Positions 63,317 through 64,000 of a stretch of 64,000 bases of DNA are shown here, in pieces. The notes below the pieces were generated by a model that had not been told where the DNA came from, searched no databases, and saw nothing but the letters and a program-made list of their open reading frames with translations. The number at the start of each line of letters is the position of its first letter. The stretch's first letter is position 1. Origin of the DNA: Chloroflexota bacterium (lineage in GTDB: Bacteria > Chloroflexota > Anaerolineae > Anaerolineales > UBA4823); contig JAKOUW010000016.1 in NCBI GenBank assembly GCA_029782365.1, forward strand, positions 110,546 to 174,545. The letters are read 5' to 3'. The position numbers and the translations under genes were made by a program.

Positions 63317-64000
63317 CTATACAACTTGTTGTTGGGAAACTTTTCTTTGCTCGTATTTTTCGATTGTTTGCATGAGTGAACGGAAACTGACCGGTTTGCT
63401 TAGATAGTCATCAATGCCTGCTTCCAGGCATCGTTCTCTATCGCCAGCCATCGCCAATGCCGTAAGAGCCACGATTGGGATACCAGCCAGGCGGTCGTCA
63501 TCCATTGCCTTGAGCTTGTTAACAACTTCAATGCCAGAGAGGCCGGGCATTTGAATATCCATCAGGATCAAATCTGGTTGATACTGCATAGCTAAGGCAA
63601 TTGCCTGTATCCCGTTCAGGGCATTGAATACTGGATAGCCTTTTGCCTGTAAATAATCAGAATAGGTCGAAATATTGAGCTCATTGTCATCCACCAAAAG
63701 GATGATGAAGTCTTTGTGCAAATTATGGAAATCATCAGCTGCCTCTCCGGCAGTTTGCTTCTCAAATTGATTATCGGATACCATTTCAAAAGATCTAACC
63801 CACGGCAAGATGACAGAGAAGCGGCTGCCTTTGCCAGGCTCGCTTTCCACTACCACACTTCCCCCATGCAGATCCGCCATCCTCTGCACCAGCGTCAGCC
63901 CCAACCCCGTCCCCGATTGCTGCCGCGCTAACGAGCTGTCCAACTGCGTGAAAGGCTGGAACAACCGCTTCTGGTCTTCTTCCGTTATCCCTATCCCGGT
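63317..64000 (-). CDS. Hybrid sensor histidine kinase, C-terminal part (5'-truncated by window edge)
   Basis: At least 227 aa; the frame runs off the right edge. The first residues carry the HATPase end: [53 protein letters not shown] linker follows, then a REC domain with [21 protein letters not shown] (phosphoacceptor Asp) and DDYLSKPVS. It may signal to the adjacent REC-HD-GYP protein. Confidence 0.9.
   Translation of the reverse strand, partial: TGIGITEEDQKRLFQPFTQLDSSLARQQSGTGLGLTLVQRMADLHGGSVVVESEPGKGSRFSVILPWVRSFEMVSDNQFEKQTAGEAADDFHNLHKDFIILLVDDNELNISTYSDYLQAKGYPVFNALNGIQAIALAMQYQPDLILMDIQMPGLSGIEVVNKLKAMDDDRLAGIPIVALTALAMAGDRERCLEAGIDDYLSKPVSFRSLMQTIEKYEQRKVSQQQVV

Noticed and set aside
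1..64000. tRNA, rRNA, CRISPR arrays and insertion sequences
   Set aside because: Nothing resembling tRNA cloverleaf ends, rRNA, regularly spaced repeats or transposase motifs was seen while reading; small RNAs cannot be excluded.

Overview
The window looks like a chromosomal segment of a Chloroflexota bacterium, probably Anaerolineae. This is an inference from protein style and gene content; there is no rRNA or tRNA gene to confirm it. Gene density is high, with many ATGA or 1-4 bp couplings, and no insertion sequence, CRISPR array or tRNA gene was seen.

Layout. (1) 1-5.1 kb: the end of an FtsX/MacB-type permease, its ATPase and a coupled M28 zinc peptidase, then a CPBP-like membrane protease and an alpha/beta hydrolase ending at a strong terminator. 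(2) 5.2-31.0 kb: one long rightward operon encoding a contractile phage-tail-like injection system. The order is sheath, tube, tail-chaperone-like protein, a disordered protein, adaptor, tape measure, an RHS protein with a C-terminal HExxH domain, hub, spike, tip, an Ig-like protein, gp25, baseplate J, tail protein I, fibre proteins, a coiled-coil protein, a possible cap and a 1662-aa subtilase. Capsid, portal, terminase, integrase and lysis genes are absent, so this is not a prophage. The AAA+ ATPase typical of extracellular contractile injection systems is also absent. (3) 31.2-36.4 kb: an SDR oxidoreductase, a self-contained hydrolase/TetR operon with a 34-bp palindromic promoter/operator, a zinc-ribbon membrane protein, a frame-disrupted YdjM-type hydrolase and a membrane-anchored phosphodiesterase. 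(4) 36.4-57.1 kb: an AT-richer surface-polysaccharide locus, mostly leftward. It holds Wzm/Wzt export, several GT2 and GT4 glycosyltransferases, a Wzy/ligase-like protein, a deacetylase, a FemAB/GNAT protein and a phosphoglycosyltransferase with permuted domains, flanked by a beta-helix lipoprotein and a Wzc/BY-kinase. (5) 57.6-64 kb: a multi-spanning glycosyltransferase and signalling proteins: a 1095-aa REC-PAS-GAF-PAS-GAF-GAF-HD-GYP, a convergent REC-HD-GYP, and the end of a hybrid histidine kinase.

How it fits together: region 2 builds a contractile particle whose likely payloads are the RHS-zincin and/or the subtilase without a signal peptide. Region 4 makes and exports a cell-surface glycan. 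Region 5 probably ties sensory input to cyclic-di-GMP turnover. The strongest candidates for something new are the two protease-like cargo candidates inside the tail operon, the ~820-residue insertion in the subtilase catalytic domain, and the permuted phosphoglycosyltransferase.
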